From positions 224,767 to 288,766 of the forward strand of contig NZ_LAVS01000001.1 in assembly GCF_000986865.1 (NCBI RefSeq): a stretch of DNA of 64,000 nucleotides, read 5' to 3'. Under the pieces are notes generated by a model. The model ran no database searches, was not told where the DNA came from, and saw nothing but the letters and a program-made list of their open reading frames with translations. The position numbers and the translations under genes are program-made. Positions 26,994-36,680 of the stretch are shown one piece after another; position 1 is the first letter of the stretch, and each line of letters starts with the position of its first letter. The stretch is from Rheinheimera mesophila (GTDB taxonomy: Bacteria > Pseudomonadota > Gammaproteobacteria > Enterobacterales > Alteromonadaceae).

Positions 26994-27836
26994 ATGTTAA
27001 TGATTCAGGATATAGCTCAGCTTCGTGCGTTAATCCGCCAGTGGCGCAGTGCCGGTGAACGGGTTGCTTTTGTGCCGACCATGGGAAATTTGCATCAGGG
27101 CCATTTGCAACTGGTTGATACCGCTAAACAAAGGGCCGACAGAGTCATCGTCAGTATTTTTGTCAATCCGATGCAATTTGGCCCCCATGAAGATTTAGAC
27201 AAATACCCCCGCACTTTAGAGCAGGACTGCAAAGGCCTGACCGAACATGGTGCGGATGCGGTATTTACGCCTACTCCAGCGATCATTTATCCGCGTGGTC
27301 TGGACGTGCAAACTTATGTTGAAGTGCCACTATTAGGTGATTATCACTGCGGTGCCAGCCGGGCTGGACATTTCCGTGGCGTATCCACCATAGTGACCAA
27401 GCTGTTTAATCTGGTGCAACCGGACATTGCCTGTTTTGGTCAGAAGGACTATCAGCAACTGGCTATTATCCGTCAGATGGTGACAGACTTATCCATGCCG
27501 ATTGAAATCATAGGCGTACCTACGACCCGCGCTGAAGATGGTTTGGCGTTAAGTTCACGCAATGGCTATTTAACCGCAGAGCAACGTGTCACGGCTCCGG
27601 TGTTGTACCGCACTCTGCAGTGGATGAAACAGCAGCTCAATCAGGGCTGCCCTGATTTACGTGCGTTAGAGCAACAAGCCAAAGACACCCTCAATGCGGC
27701 GGGTTTTAACGCGGATTACGTCAATATCTCCAATCGCCAGACCCTGGTGCCCGCCACTGATGCAACAGCTCCTTTGGTGATACTGGCCGCGGCTTATCTG
27801 GGCACTACCCGCCTGATTGATAATATTGAAGTGTAA
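26994..27836 (+). CDS. panC: Pantoate-beta-alanine ligase
   Basis: A 280-residue Pan[16 protein letters not shown] is the nucleotide-binding HIGH-like motif, [18 protein letters not shown] binds pantoate, and ALSSRNGYL is the KMSKS-like loop. It joins pantoate and beta-alanine with ATP to pantothenate. ATG 26994 has AAGG upstream; ATG 27000 is an alternative. No panD follows: a terminator comes directly after. The needed beta-alanine is probably made by PanP encoded 1 kb away. Confidence 0.97.
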   Translation: MLMIQDIAQLRALIRQWRSAGERVAFVPTMGNLHQGHLQLVDTAKQRADRVIVSIFVNPMQFGPHEDLDKYPRTLEQDCKGLTEHGADAVFTPTPAIIYPRGLDVQTYVEVPLLGDYHCGASRAGHFRGVSTIVTKLFNLVQPDIACFGQKDYQQLAIIRQMVTDLSMPIEIIGVPTTRAEDGLALSSRNGYLTAEQRVTAPVLYRTLQWMKQQLNQGCPDLRALEQQAKDTLNAAGFNADYVNISNRQTLVPATDATAPLVILAAAYLGTTRLIDNIEV

Positions 27837-27856
27837 CTGTCAGACGAAAGATAGCA

Positions 27857-27890
27857 GGGTCAGAGCAAGCTCTGGCCCGCTAGTTTTGTT
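27857..27890 (+). terminator. Terminator of panC
   Basis: GGGTCAGAGC pairs with GCTCTGGCCC (one wobble) and is followed by GCTAGTTTTGTTTT. It overlaps the end of the converging pspC-like gene. Confidence 0.85.
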
Positions 27891-28071
27891 TTGGCATCAA
27901 CAGCCATAACACTATGTAGACAAACAAACCCGGAAAAGCGGCAGATAACACCGACAACAATAGATAGACCAGGCGCACACCACCGGCGGACCAGCCAAAA
28001 TACTCTGCGATACCCCCACAAACCCCAAATAGCATTTTGTCATTCGATAAAGCTAAAGTTTTATCCGCCAT
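27880..28071 (-). CDS. PspC-domain protein
   Basis: A 63-residue PspC-type protein. The cytoplasmic N-terminus has the family motif KMLFGVCGGIAEYFG and is followed by one transmembrane helix (LVYLLLSVLSAAFPGLFVYIVLWLLMP). PspC proteins sense or relay envelope stress in the phage-shock response, but here pspA/B are not adjacent, so a stand-alone role is possible. ATG 28071 is preceded by GGAGGA at seven bases, which fixes the start. Confidence 0.85.
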   Translation of the reverse strand: MADKTLALSNDKMLFGVCGGIAEYFGWSAGGVRLVYLLLSVLSAAFPGLFVYIVLWLLMPKQN

Positions 28072-28200
28072 GGATAGATCCTCCAATTTGCTGTTGTCTT
28101 TACAGTAGCGCTGCATCAGCATAGACGCAATGCTGGGCTTGTAAGCAACTATGTCTTGCCAACTATTCGGTTGGTGCCACAAAGGAAGAGGTGACAGCTT

Positions 28201-28911
28201 TTGTTACTATTGTTATTACTGATCTCCTGCCTGACATCTCTGTTGGCAGCCTTAGTGGTTTTTGGTGGAGGGATGTTATTGATAGCCATCCTGCCCTTGT
28301 TTCTGCCTGCCGCAGCCATAGTGCCTGTACACGGTTTAACCCAATTAGCCAGTAATAGCTCCAGAGTCCTGTTCTCACTTCAGGATGTATTGTGGTCTTT
28401 GATCCCGGGCTTTTTGGCAGGCTCAGTGTTGGGTGTGGCTGCAGCAGGCTGGCTATGGACGCAGCTACCTGTGCAATTGCTCCCCTTGTTTATCGGGCTC
28501 TACATCTTACTGAGCCTGTGGCATTCGGGATTCAAAAAACTGCTCAGCCGCTATGAAAACTTTATCTGGATTGGTTTTTTACAAAGCGGTTTAAGTTTAT
28601 TTGTTGGTGCGACAGGTCCGTTATCGACCAGCTTGTTGCTGAAACAACAGGCTGATCAGAACAAGGTGATAGTCACGGCAGCCTTGATGATGTCTATCAG
28701 CCATTTACTCAAAGTACTTGTGTTTGGCTGGATAGGCTTTAGTTACCTGGACTACCAGTGGCCTTTGTTTGCTTTGATCGTGGGCGCTGTAGCGGGTTCT
28801 TATCTGGGTGCCAAAATCAGGCCACCAGAGCCAAACCCCCGCTATATCTACTGGATAAAACTGGGATTATCGGCTCTGGCGCTGCAGATGATGATTGCTG
28901 CTGTTCTTTGA
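28201..28911 (+). CDS. TauE/SafE-like membrane permease
   Basis: A 236-residue very hydrophobic protein with about eight helices. VVFGGGMLLIAILPLFLP, then VPVHGLTQLASN, and later FVGATGPLST resemble the duplicated Gly-rich elements of TauE/SafE permeases. The substrate is unknown. The start is probably TTG 28201, with GGAAGAGG about eleven bases upstream; no ATG is close. It converges on panP with only three bases between stops. Confidence 0.75.
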   Translation: MLLLLLLISCLTSLLAALVVFGGGMLLIAILPLFLPAAAIVPVHGLTQLASNSSRVLFSLQDVLWSLIPGFLAGSVLGVAAAGWLWTQLPVQLLPLFIGLYILLSLWHSGFKKLLSRYENFIWIGFLQSGLSLFVGATGPLSTSLLLKQQADQNKVIVTAALMMSISHLLKVLVFGWIGFSYLDYQWPLFALIVGAVAGSYLGAKIRPPEPNPRYIYWIKLGLSALALQMMIAAVL

Positions 28912-28914
28912 AGA

Positions 28915-30561
28915 TTAAGCTGTGCTGTCTTTGGCCAGTTGTAATAATTTCGGCAAGAACTCTTTGTCCAACGCCGCCACCTGTTGCTGTTCTTCCAGCA
29001 CATCCAGCAGAATTTGATCTGTGGTCAAAGGATTCGCCAATACAACACGAAACACCACTGTATCCTGGCGCTGATAGCGCTCTGGTTTGAGCCGGGTCCG
29101 GGAAACAAAGGAGCGGCCCTCTTCCCGCTGGGTTTTCTGAATAAACTTCGTCAGGCCATTTAGCAACTCATTAAACTTCTGTCGCTTTTCTGCTGAAGCC
29201 AAAGCCATAGCCCGCTGAACTTCTGCGGGCACATAACGATAAGTCAGTAAACACAGCTCAGGTTCAGTGATCAGTTCAAACTCGCTATGCTCCTGAATTA
29301 AACTGGCAAAATAACGGGCTTTATCTAAACTGCGATTGATCAGAATTTCATAGCCCTGACGGCCAATCACCTGCAAGCAGGCATGCACCAGCATCGCCAT
29401 ACCGGGGCGAGAGCCTTCCAACGTCTGACTGCCTAAATCTTTCGAGCCTTTACGCAGAATATACTCGGCATGATGTTCTATCGCATGAGCCGAAGATGGA
29501 TGCTTAAACACCACCATACCAGCGCCCATAGGCACATACATTTGTTTGTGGGCATCAATGGTTACTGAATCCGCCCGCTCTATGCCGCTGAGCAAATGGC
29601 GATATTTTTCCGATAATAAAGTGGCACCGCCCCAGGCGGCATCGACGTGGAAATGACAACCCAGTTCTGCCGCTAAATCGGCTAAATCATTCAAAGGGTC
29701 AACATTGCCGGTTTCTGTGGTACCCGCAACCCCAACTATCGCCATCACTTTGATATTTTTCTCGTTTAACTCACGGCTGATACGGCGCATTTCAGCACTT
29801 TGCACCTTGTTATTGGCGTCGGTTTTTACCGGAATCAAAAACTCCCGACCAATGCCTAAAATATCAGCCGCTTTGCCCAACGAATAATGGCCACGCTCTG
29901 ACACTAAAATGGCTAATCCTTCATAGCCATAATGTTTCATAGCGCGGTACAGGCCTTCTTTGGCGACGCCTTTAAACTCACCTTCAGCTTTTAATAATCG
30001 GTTGCGGGCTATCCAGAGTGCCGTGATATTGGCAATAGTGCCACCAGAGCAAAAAGCGCCTAACGAATGATTGGCACTGTGCATCCATTTTTTATAAAAA
30101 CTATCCGCTTCGCCATAGACCAGATGATGCATCATGCCGATGACCTGGCGCTCCAACGGCGTAAACGCTTTGGAGGTTTCGATTTTCACCAGATTCTGGT
30201 TTAAACCCACCATCATTTTTGACAGCGGCAACACAAAATAGGGCAAAGCCGAGGTCATATGACCGATAAAACTTGGAGCGGCCGTATGGACTGAGTGCGC
30301 CACCAGCTTTTCCATCATCTGTTCAGCATAATCCGAGACAAACTTAGGCTCAGACGGGATTTGATGCGCCTGAAAATCGCGTTCAATTTGCCACAGTGGT
30401 TTCTCCACTGCGACAATACTTTCGCGTAAAAAACCAGCCAGATTCTGCGAGATGTTCTGCTCTATGATACTTAAGGTCGAGTCCGGCGCCTCTGGCACAG
30501 TAAATATGCGCCACAAGGCCTCTTCAGACGCAGTAGCCTGGCGTTTGTTTAATTCTGTCAT
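28915..30561 (-). CDS. panP: PLP-dependent aspartate 1-decarboxylase PanP
   Basis: A 548-residue group II PLP decarboxylase. The PLP lysine is in TIDAHKQMYVPMGAG (about residue 335), with HVDAAWGG (Asp that contacts PLP) and FCSGGTIANITALW upstream. The long N-terminus and overall length match the PanP family (putative PLP-dependent aspartate 1-decarboxylase, TIGR03799) known from Vibrio and relatives that lack PanD. It would make beta-alanine for panC, which is two genes away with no panD in view. AGGATACGA precedes the ATG. Glutamate decarboxylase is a less likely alternative. Confidence 0.9.
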   Translation of the reverse strand: MTELNKRQATASEEALWRIFTVPEAPDSTLSIIEQNISQNLAGFLRESIVAVEKPLWQIERDFQAHQIPSEPKFVSDYAEQMMEKLVAHSVHTAAPSFIGHMTSALPYFVLPLSKMMVGLNQNLVKIETSKAFTPLERQVIGMMHHLVYGEADSFYKKWMHSANHSLGAFCSGGTIANITALWIARNRLLKAEGEFKGVAKEGLYRAMKHYGYEGLAILVSERGHYSLGKAADILGIGREFLIPVKTDANNKVQSAEMRRISRELNEKNIKVMAIVGVAGTTETGNVDPLNDLADLAAELGCHFHVDAAWGGATLLSEKYRHLLSGIERADSVTIDAHKQMYVPMGAGMVVFKHPSSAHAIEHHAEYILRKGSKDLGSQTLEGSRPGMAMLVHACLQVIGRQGYEILINRSLDKARYFASLIQEHSEFELITEPELCLLTYRYVPAEVQRAMALASAEKRQKFNELLNGLTKFIQKTQREEGRSFVSRTRLKPERYQRQDTVVFRVVLANPLTTDQILLDVLEEQQQVAALDKEFLPKLLQLAKDSTA

Positions 30562-30885
30562 TCGTATCCTGTCTCACCGTTGTCTTTGTACCGGCTCGTT
30601 ATTTTATGTTTTCAGGCCGTAAAATCAGTAAGTCAAAAAGGAGGTCACTGTACTAAATGCCCCTTTAAATGTCTTTAAAAAAATTCATCTGTTGATCATC
30701 TTGCTGCAAAGATACCGCCAATAACCACGCAAAACCGGTATTTTTGCCGAATGTCGCCGCCTGATTACAACAACTCTGCTACACAGCGACGGCTGTCGTC
30801 AGATTAAAGTATTAGCTGTCAGCCTGAATTAAATCAGCTAAGCTATTAACGTATTGTTTTCAGGTTCCTTTTTACGAGTCATTGC
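30562..30885. other. Divergent intergenic region, no gene seen
   Basis: The 324 bases between panP and the EAL gene must hold both promoters. An AAAAAGGAGGT stretch near 30637 looks like a Shine-Dalgarno but is followed only by a four-codon frame (ATGCCCCTTTAA). I see no confident promoter, operator or small gene. Confidence 0.4.
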
Positions 30886-32763
30886 ATGTTACGGATCCGT
30901 TCAGCACATTTTATCCTGGTCAGCCTGGTGGTGTATCTGCTTGCCATCGCCGCTTATGTCTATTACCAGTATCAGCAAACCTACCAGGCGAAGCTGGCAC
31001 AGGTTGACCAGCAACTACTCAATGCAGTAAAAGCTGTGCCTTATCTGCTGGGCGACAGTTACCATAACAACATCAGCGGTCCGCAACATATTTCCCGCGC
31101 TGACTATCTGGAACTGGCAAAAAAGCTCAGCCTCTATGCCAAAGACTTAAAACTGCAGTACGTCTACAGCATGATCCAGGTCGATGGCAAAGTGCATTTC
31201 ACCTCTTCCAGCTACACAGAAGATGACTTACTTCGCGGCCAGCTAAGCTACTTTTATGATTATTACCCCGAAGCGACCGAGGCCAATAAAGCGGCCTTCG
31301 CCTCAATAGCTCCGGTGTTTGAAGAGTCTGTCGACCAGTTTGGTCACTTCCGCTCTGTGTTAATACCCTACCAAAGCAGCGATGGCACTGTGTATTTAGC
31401 CGGAGCCGATATCGCTATCACCGATTTGGATCGGTGGTTGATGGCAAGCATGCAGCAGTCTGTGTTCAGTGGGTCGATATTTTTTGGTTTAGCGCTGCTT
31501 CTGGCGTTAAGTTACGCCATGGTATTGCGGCATAACCCCACGACAGACCATAGCTCAGGTCAGCGTAATGCGCTAGCTTTAGAAGCTCACCTGCGTCATG
31601 AATCTACAGGTTTAAGCCAACTGGCTATCCTGCAAGTGAACAACCTGGAGGAAATCAGCCATTTGTATGGTACAGCTATTGCCGAACAGGCGATCAATCA
31701 GTTTATTCAGCAGTTGCAACTGCATTTAGGCCGGTCATTCCGGTTATACCGGCTGTCATTTGAAAAACTGGCTATTCGCCGTGTAGCAGTGATTTCTGAC
31801 AACGAATTACATGACAAACTTAAAAGTTTTGACTTCAGCCAACCTGTGCTGAATGACCCCTACCTGCTTTTCACCGTAACCCTGGGCGTGGCCTTATCAC
31901 CCGCCGTTGCAGTACTGGAAAATGCCATGCTGGCGGTGAACACAGCGCGATTGCAACAACAATCCCTGGTGGTGTATTCAGATAACTTATTAGCGCTGAA
32001 ACAACATTTACATACCAATATCAAAATGGCGAAAGAAGTGCGTGAAGCCATAGGTCATGAGCAAATAGTGCCCTACTTTCAGCCCGTGGTACAAATCAGT
32101 ACAGGTGAGATTTTCCAGTACGAATGTTTGGCGCGGATTTTACGTAGCGACGGCAGCATACTAACGCCGGATCAGTTTTTAAGCATTATCAACCGCAGTC
32201 ATCTGGATACAGAACTGACCAAAATGATGTTTATTAAAAGTGCCAGCCAGTTCGCAGCGTCTGACGTCAGTTGGTCTATTAATATCAATTGCCGCGACCT
32301 GCTGGACGACGATTTGCAGCAGTTTTTCCTCGATTATCTGCAGCATTATCCCAAACCTGAACGGGTGTACTTTGAACTGGCTGAAGCCGGAGTCTTGCCT
32401 CAGTTTGAACGCTGCCGGGATGCGATAGCAGCGCTGCAAAAAACTGGCGCCAAAGTGTTACTGGATGATTTTGGTGCAGCCAGTGGCGTTGGTATGGCTG
32501 ATTTACTGCAGTTAAGAGTTGATGGACTGAAAATTCACGGTAGTTTGATTGAACTGATTAGCTCAGATCAGGACGCTCAGCTTTTTACCGAACACATCAG
32601 TTCTTTTGCCAAACAAACCCAGTTGTTGATCATTGCAGAGATGGTCGAAAGTAAGCAGTCTTTAGATGCGCTGGAAAGGTGTGGTATCAGTTATGCCCAG
32701 GGTTACTATTTTGGCCCAGCCGCCCCTGTGCCACTGCGCTATTATGAAAGAGGCGCTGTTTAA
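30886..32763 (+). CDS. Membrane c-di-GMP protein with degenerate GGDEF and modified EAL domain
   Basis: A 625-residue protein. Two transmembrane helices (about 8-26 and 195-215) enclose a periplasmic sensor region of about 170 residues. A GGDEF-like fold (about 225-375) has no GGDEF signature. The EAL domain (about 385-620) reads ECLARI for EALLR, ININCRD, FELAEA, LLDDFGAASG, LKIHGS for KID and AEMVES for AEGVE. The metal-binding Glu, Asn, Glu, Asp-Asp, Lys and Glu seem kept, but several neighbouring positions differ. It may be a phosphodiesterase or a c-di-GMP sensor. Its stop lies in the loop of a shared terminator. Confidence 0.83.
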   Translation: MLRIRSAHFILVSLVVYLLAIAAYVYYQYQQTYQAKLAQVDQQLLNAVKAVPYLLGDSYHNNISGPQHISRADYLELAKKLSLYAKDLKLQYVYSMIQVDGKVHFTSSSYTEDDLLRGQLSYFYDYYPEATEANKAAFASIAPVFEESVDQFGHFRSVLIPYQSSDGTVYLAGADIAITDLDRWLMASMQQSVFSGSIFFGLALLLALSYAMVLRHNPTTDHSSGQRNALALEAHLRHESTGLSQLAILQVNNLEEISHLYGTAIAEQAINQFIQQLQLHLGRSFRLYRLSFEKLAIRRVAVISDNELHDKLKSFDFSQPVLNDPYLLFTVTLGVALSPAVAVLENAMLAVNTARLQQQSLVVYSDNLLALKQHLHTNIKMAKEVREAIGHEQIVPYFQPVVQISTGEIFQYECLARILRSDGSILTPDQFLSIINRSHLDTELTKMMFIKSASQFAASDVSWSININCRDLLDDDLQQFFLDYLQHYPKPERVYFELAEAGVLPQFERCRDAIAALQKTGAKVLLDDFGAASGVGMADLLQLRVDGLKIHGSLIELISSDQDAQLFTEHISSFAKQTQLLIIAEMVESKQSLDALERCGISYAQGYYFGPAAPVPLRYYERGAV

Positions 32764-32776
32764 GCGCCTCTTCTTT
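32748..32776. terminator. Convergent terminator hairpin containing the EAL gene stop codon
   Basis: AAGAGGCGCT and AGCGCCTCTT form a perfect ten-base-pair stem with loop GTTTA. The TAA of the plus-strand EAL gene begins in the loop. T-rich sequence follows (CTTTG). It lies between convergent genes. Confidence 0.75.
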
Positions 32777-32795
32777 GCTGTAGGGATAAACAAGC

Positions 32796-33566
32796 TTAGC
32801 TTCGAAGCCCTGTGCCTTTACTAATCAGGTACATTGCAAAGCTAAAAAACACCAGAATAAAACCAATAATGACGCTGAAAGCGAACACCAGATTGACATC
32901 ACTGACACCTAAAAAACCATAACGGAAGGCGTTTACCATATAGACAATAGGGTTCACTTTCGATACGTACTGCCAAAACTCCGGCAATAAACTCAGCGAA
33001 TAAAACACCCCACCCAAATAAGTTAAAGGCGTCAGTACAAAAGTTGGAATAATGCTGATGTCGTCAAAAGTTTTCGCATAGACTGCGTTAATTAAACCCG
33101 CCAGCGAAAACAAAGTGGCGGTCAGCACCACAGTCGACATCAGGATAAACAAGTGATGCACTTTGATATCGACAAAAAACAGCGAGAGCAGGGATACGAT
33201 TAACCCCACCAGAATACCGCGCGCCACACCACCGCCGACATACCCCAGCACTATGATGTAGTTAGGCACAGGAGCCACCAACAGTTCTTCCACATTGCGC
33301 TGAAACTTGGCGCTGAAAAAAGACGACGCGACATTCGAATAGGAGTTAGTAATCACCGACATCATAATCAGGCCTGGCACTATAAACTCCATATAACTGA
33401 AGCCGCCCATCTCGCCAATACGGGAGCCAACCAAAGCGCCAAAGATAACAAAATACAAGGTCATGGTAATGGCCGGTGGCACCAGGGTTTGCACCCAAAT
33501 CCGCATAAATCTGTTGGTTTCTTTATAAAGAATACTTTGCAGCGCTATTAAATTACGTGAACTCAT
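32796..33566 (-). CDS. yadH: ABC transporter permease, YadH-like
   Basis: A 256-residue ABC-2 type permease with six hydrophobic helices; GSRIGEMGGFSYMEFIVPG and the NPIVYMVNAFRYGFLG region near the C-terminus are typical. Together with the adjacent ATPase it matches E. coli yadG-yadH, an exporter pair of unknown substrate that is also near the pan genes in E. coli. Its ATG overlaps the ATPase stop by four bases. Confidence 0.85.
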   Translation of the reverse strand: MSSRNLIALQSILYKETNRFMRIWVQTLVPPAITMTLYFVIFGALVGSRIGEMGGFSYMEFIVPGLIMMSVITNSYSNVASSFFSAKFQRNVEELLVAPVPNYIIVLGYVGGGVARGILVGLIVSLLSLFFVDIKVHHLFILMSTVVLTATLFSLAGLINAVYAKTFDDISIIPTFVLTPLTYLGGVFYSLSLLPEFWQYVSKVNPIVYMVNAFRYGFLGVSDVNLVFAFSVIIGFILVFFSFAMYLISKGTGLRS

Positions 33567-34489
33567 GCTTTGGCTCCGCGTCCGTTTTCGACCAGACTGA
33601 CAAACAACTCTTCCAGACGGTTGGCTTTATTACGCATCGACAGTACCTGAATGCCCTGCGCCGTTAAGGCAGTGAATACGCCATTGAGGCCCTGAGCTTT
33701 TTCCACATCCACTTCCAGACTATGGTTATCGAGCTGCCGGAAGCTATAACCGTCAAGAGTCACGGCACTGGCGGTCGGAGCAATATCGAGTAAAAAGGTT
33801 TCTTTATTGAGCTTACTCAGCAAGTTTTTCATGCTGGTATTTTCAACAATCTGGCCTTTGTCGATGATGGCGATATTGCGACACAAAGACTCCGCTTCTT
33901 CCAGATAATGAGTGGTCAGAATAATAGTCACGCCTTGCTGGTTAATCTCTTTGAGGAACTCCCACATAGAACGGCGCAGTTCAATATCCACGCCTGCGGT
34001 AGGTTCATCTAAAATCAGTAACTTAGGTTCATGCATTAACGCACGGGCTATCATCAGACGGCGCTTCATGCCGCCAGACAGCTCACGCGAGCGGGCATGG
34101 CGTTTGTCCCATAACCCTAACTGGCCTAAATATTTCTCGGCCCGCACCAAAGCTAAAGAACGTGGCACGCCATAATAACCGGCCTGATTCAGTACAATTT
34201 GCAGCACAGTTTCAAACTGGTTGAAGTTAAACTCCTGCGGTACTAGTCCCAATTGGCTTTTGGCATCTTCCAGTTGCGTGTCCAGGTCATAATCAAACAC
34301 TTTGACCGTGCCACTGCTTTTGTTTACCAAGGAACTGATAATGCCAATGCTGGTACTTTTACCGGCACCATTGGGGCCCAACAAAGCAAAAAAATCGCCT
34401 TGCTGCACTTGAAGGTCTATGCCCCTCAACGCCACAGTACCGCTTTTATACACCTTGTGTAACTGTTGAATATCTAACGCTAAAGTCAC
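33563..34489 (-). CDS. yadG: ABC transporter ATP-binding protein, YadG-like
   Basis: A 308-residue ATPase. Walker [11 protein letters not shown]-loop VPQEFNFN, signature LSGGMKRRL, Walker [13 protein letters not shown] and the H-loop TTHYLEE are all intact. A C-terminal extension of about 80 residues is common in this subfamily. GTG 34489 is the likely start: GGAG lies seven bases upstream and the codon overlaps the ubiX stop (GTGA). The genes mpl-ubiX-yadG-yadH form one tight minus-strand operon. Confidence 0.88.
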   Translation of the reverse strand: MTLALDIQQLHKVYKSGTVALRGIDLQVQQGDFFALLGPNGAGKSTSIGIISSLVNKSSGTVKVFDYDLDTQLEDAKSQLGLVPQEFNFNQFETVLQIVLNQAGYYGVPRSLALVRAEKYLGQLGLWDKRHARSRELSGGMKRRLMIARALMHEPKLLILDEPTAGVDIELRRSMWEFLKEINQQGVTIILTTHYLEEAESLCRNIAIIDKGQIVENTSMKNLLSKLNKETFLLDIAPTASAVTLDGYSFRQLDNHSLEVDVEKAQGLNGVFTALTAQGIQVLSMRNKANRLEELFVSLVENGRGAKA

Positions 34490-35100
34490 TGTGGATCTCC
34501 ATAGCCCCAACGGCTGACTAACTGCTGCTTTAAACCTAAATGGTCCAGAATTCGCGCCACCATAAAGTCGATTAAATCATCGACTGATTGCGGCTGATGA
34601 TAAAAACCAGGCGCGGCCGGCATCACCACAGCGCCTGCTTTTGACAACGTCAGTAAGTTCTCCAGATGAATGGTACTCAATGGAGTTTCACGCGGCACAA
34701 CAATCAGTTGACCACGTTCTTTTAACACCACATCAGCCGCCCGCTCGATCAGATTATCACTCATACCATGAGCAATAGCGGCTGCAGTGCCGGTGGAGCA
34801 TGGACAAATCACCATCTGCTTCGGTGCGGCAGAACCTGAAGCACAAGGCGAAAACCAGTCGTCTTTGCCATACACAGCAAGCAGCTCTTTGCTGGCACCG
34901 GTTTTTTCCAGAATAAAATCCCGGCAGGCTTCAGGGCCACCCGGTAGTTTTAAATCATATTCAGTGGCAAACACCACACGGGCGGCACTGGAAATCAGTA
35001 GATGTACTTTGACCTGTTGTGCCAGTAAATTTTCCAGCAAACGCCAGCCATAGCCAGCGCCTGAAGCGCCGGTAAAAGCTAAAGTGACTTCTTGGGTCAT
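34486..35100 (-). CDS. ubiX: Flavin prenyltransferase UbiX
   Basis: A 204-residue UbiX/Pad1 protein. [14 protein letters not shown] at the N-terminus binds the FMN phosphate; [14 protein letters not shown] and [12 protein letters not shown] are further family blocks. It prenylates FMN to make the cofactor of UbiD decarboxylase in ubiquinone synthesis. The gene starts 30 bases after mpl and overlaps the yadG start by four bases. Confidence 0.94.
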   Translation of the reverse strand: MTQEVTLAFTGASGAGYGWRLLENLLAQQVKVHLLISSAARVVFATEYDLKLPGGPEACRDFILEKTGASKELLAVYGKDDWFSPCASGSAAPKQMVICPCSTGTAAAIAHGMSDNLIERAADVVLKERGQLIVVPRETPLSTIHLENLLTLSKAGAVVMPAAPGFYHQPQSVDDLIDFMVARILDHLGLKQQLVSRWGYGDPQ

Positions 35101-35130
35101 GGAGTTCTCTTCTTTAGAATGAGGGCAGCT

Positions 35131-36480
35131 TTAATCTGCTGTCAGGGCATCCAATAGCTTTTGGTGAATACCACCAAAACCGCCATTGCTCATGATCACT
35201 ATATGATCCCCCGCAGCGGCTTTTTCAACCAAAGTGGCCACTATTAATTCCACCGACTGAAACACCTGTGCTCTGCCAGGCATCTGTTCTGCTACAGCAG
35301 AGAGTGACCAACCCGAGTTAGCTGGTTCAAACAGCAGCACCTGATCGGCATGGTGCAACGAATCAGCAATAGCCGACTTATGCACACCCATCCGCATGGT
35401 GTTGGAGCGAGGTTCTAACACAGCCCAGATTTTGGCATCCCCGACCCGGGCCCGTAAACCTGCCAGAGTCGTTTCAATAGCTGTAGGGTGATGGGCAAAA
35501 TCGTCATACACAGCAATGCCTTGGACTGTGCCTTTGAGTTCCATCCGGCGTTTGGGCGCGACAAACTGGGTTAAAGCTTCAATAGATACAGCAACAGGCA
35601 CACCAACATGGCGGGCTGCGGCTATCGCCATTACAGCGTTTTCGACATTGTGGTTGCCACACAAATCCCAATGCAAGGTGCCTTGTGAATTGCCTTGATA
35701 AAACAGCTCAAATACGCTGCCATCCGGTTGTTTTAATTCGACAGTCCAGTCTTTGCCATAACGCTGTTGTTCGCTCCAGCAGCCCATCGCTAAGGTTTGA
35801 TCCACAGCTTCGACACCGGCTGGGCTTAACACCAGACCAGAGGCTGGCACCATACGGAGTAAATGATGGAACTGCCGCTGAATAGCAGCTAAATCCGGGA
35901 ATATATCAGCGTGATCGTATTCCAGGTTATTGATGACCAAAGTGCGGGGTCGGTAGTGCACAAACTTGGAGCGCTTATCAAAAAATGCCGTGTCGTATTC
36001 ATCGGCTTCAATCACAAAAAACGGTGAGTCGCCTAAACGGGCTGAACTGTCAAAGTTCTGCGGAATACCCCCTATTAAAAAACCAGGTTTTAAACCTGCG
36101 TACTCCAGCACCCAGGCCAGCATGCTACTGGTGGTGGTTTTACCATGAGTACCAGAGACAGCCAGCACCCAGCGCTGATGCAGTACCTGTTCTGCCAACC
36201 ACTGCGGGCCAGAGCTGTACGGAATATTTTGATCCAGCGTATATTCTACAGCCGGATTACCACGTGACATGGCATTACCAATAATCACCAAATCAGGCGC
36301 GGGTTGCAGGTGCACCGGATCATAGCCCTGAGTCAGTTCTATGCCCAGTTGTTCAAGCTGAGTACTCATAGGCGGATACACATTGGCATCGGAGCCTGTC
36401 ACTTTATGCCCAAGACTTTTTGCAATAGCGGCTATACCGCCCATAAAAGTGCCACAAATACCTAAAATATGAATGTGCAT
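35131..36480 (-). CDS. mpl: UDP-MurNAc:tripeptide ligase Mpl (murein recycling)
   Basis: A 449-residue Mur-ligase. GTHGKTTTSSM (about residue 110) is the ATP P-loop, NNLEYDHADIF holds the conserved Glu/His, and DDFAHHPTAIETT is the third-domain block. The N-terminal Rossmann start HILGICGTFMGG is Mpl-like rather than MurC-like. It reattaches recycled L-Ala-gamma-D-Glu-mDAP to UDP-MurNAc, working downstream of AmpG uptake. AAGGAT precedes the ATG. Confidence 0.95.
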   Translation of the reverse strand: MHIHILGICGTFMGGIAAIAKSLGHKVTGSDANVYPPMSTQLEQLGIELTQGYDPVHLQPAPDLVIIGNAMSRGNPAVEYTLDQNIPYSSGPQWLAEQVLHQRWVLAVSGTHGKTTTSSMLAWVLEYAGLKPGFLIGGIPQNFDSSARLGDSPFFVIEADEYDTAFFDKRSKFVHYRPRTLVINNLEYDHADIFPDLAAIQRQFHHLLRMVPASGLVLSPAGVEAVDQTLAMGCWSEQQRYGKDWTVELKQPDGSVFELFYQGNSQGTLHWDLCGNHNVENAVMAIAAARHVGVPVAVSIEALTQFVAPKRRMELKGTVQGIAVYDDFAHHPTAIETTLAGLRARVGDAKIWAVLEPRSNTMRMGVHKSAIADSLHHADQVLLFEPANSGWSLSAVAEQMPGRAQVFQSVELIVATLVEKAAAGDHIVIMSNGGFGGIHQKLLDALTAD

Positions 36481-36680
36481 ACTCGATCCTTAGCCGGTCC
36501 ATTTTGGATGTTGCAGCCATTCTAGCAAAGGACTCTGAAGAACAGCTGAAATAAAACAGTGAGAAACCTGCAATTTAGCCTGAACTTGATTAAAATGGCT
36601 GCTGCTGTGGCCGACAGCCTCTAATCAAAACTCATACTGCGGCCAGAGCTTCCTCTACCTACAGAAAAAAGGATGGTGTT

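Noticed and set aside
21666..28911. The two TauE/SafE-like genes as one transporter system
   Set aside because: They are 6 kb apart, in different orientations and not closely similar, with the dksA-panC block in between.
30637..30668. Small gene after the AAGGAGGT sequence
   Set aside because: The nearest ATG is too far and opens only four codons (ATGCCCCTTTAA).
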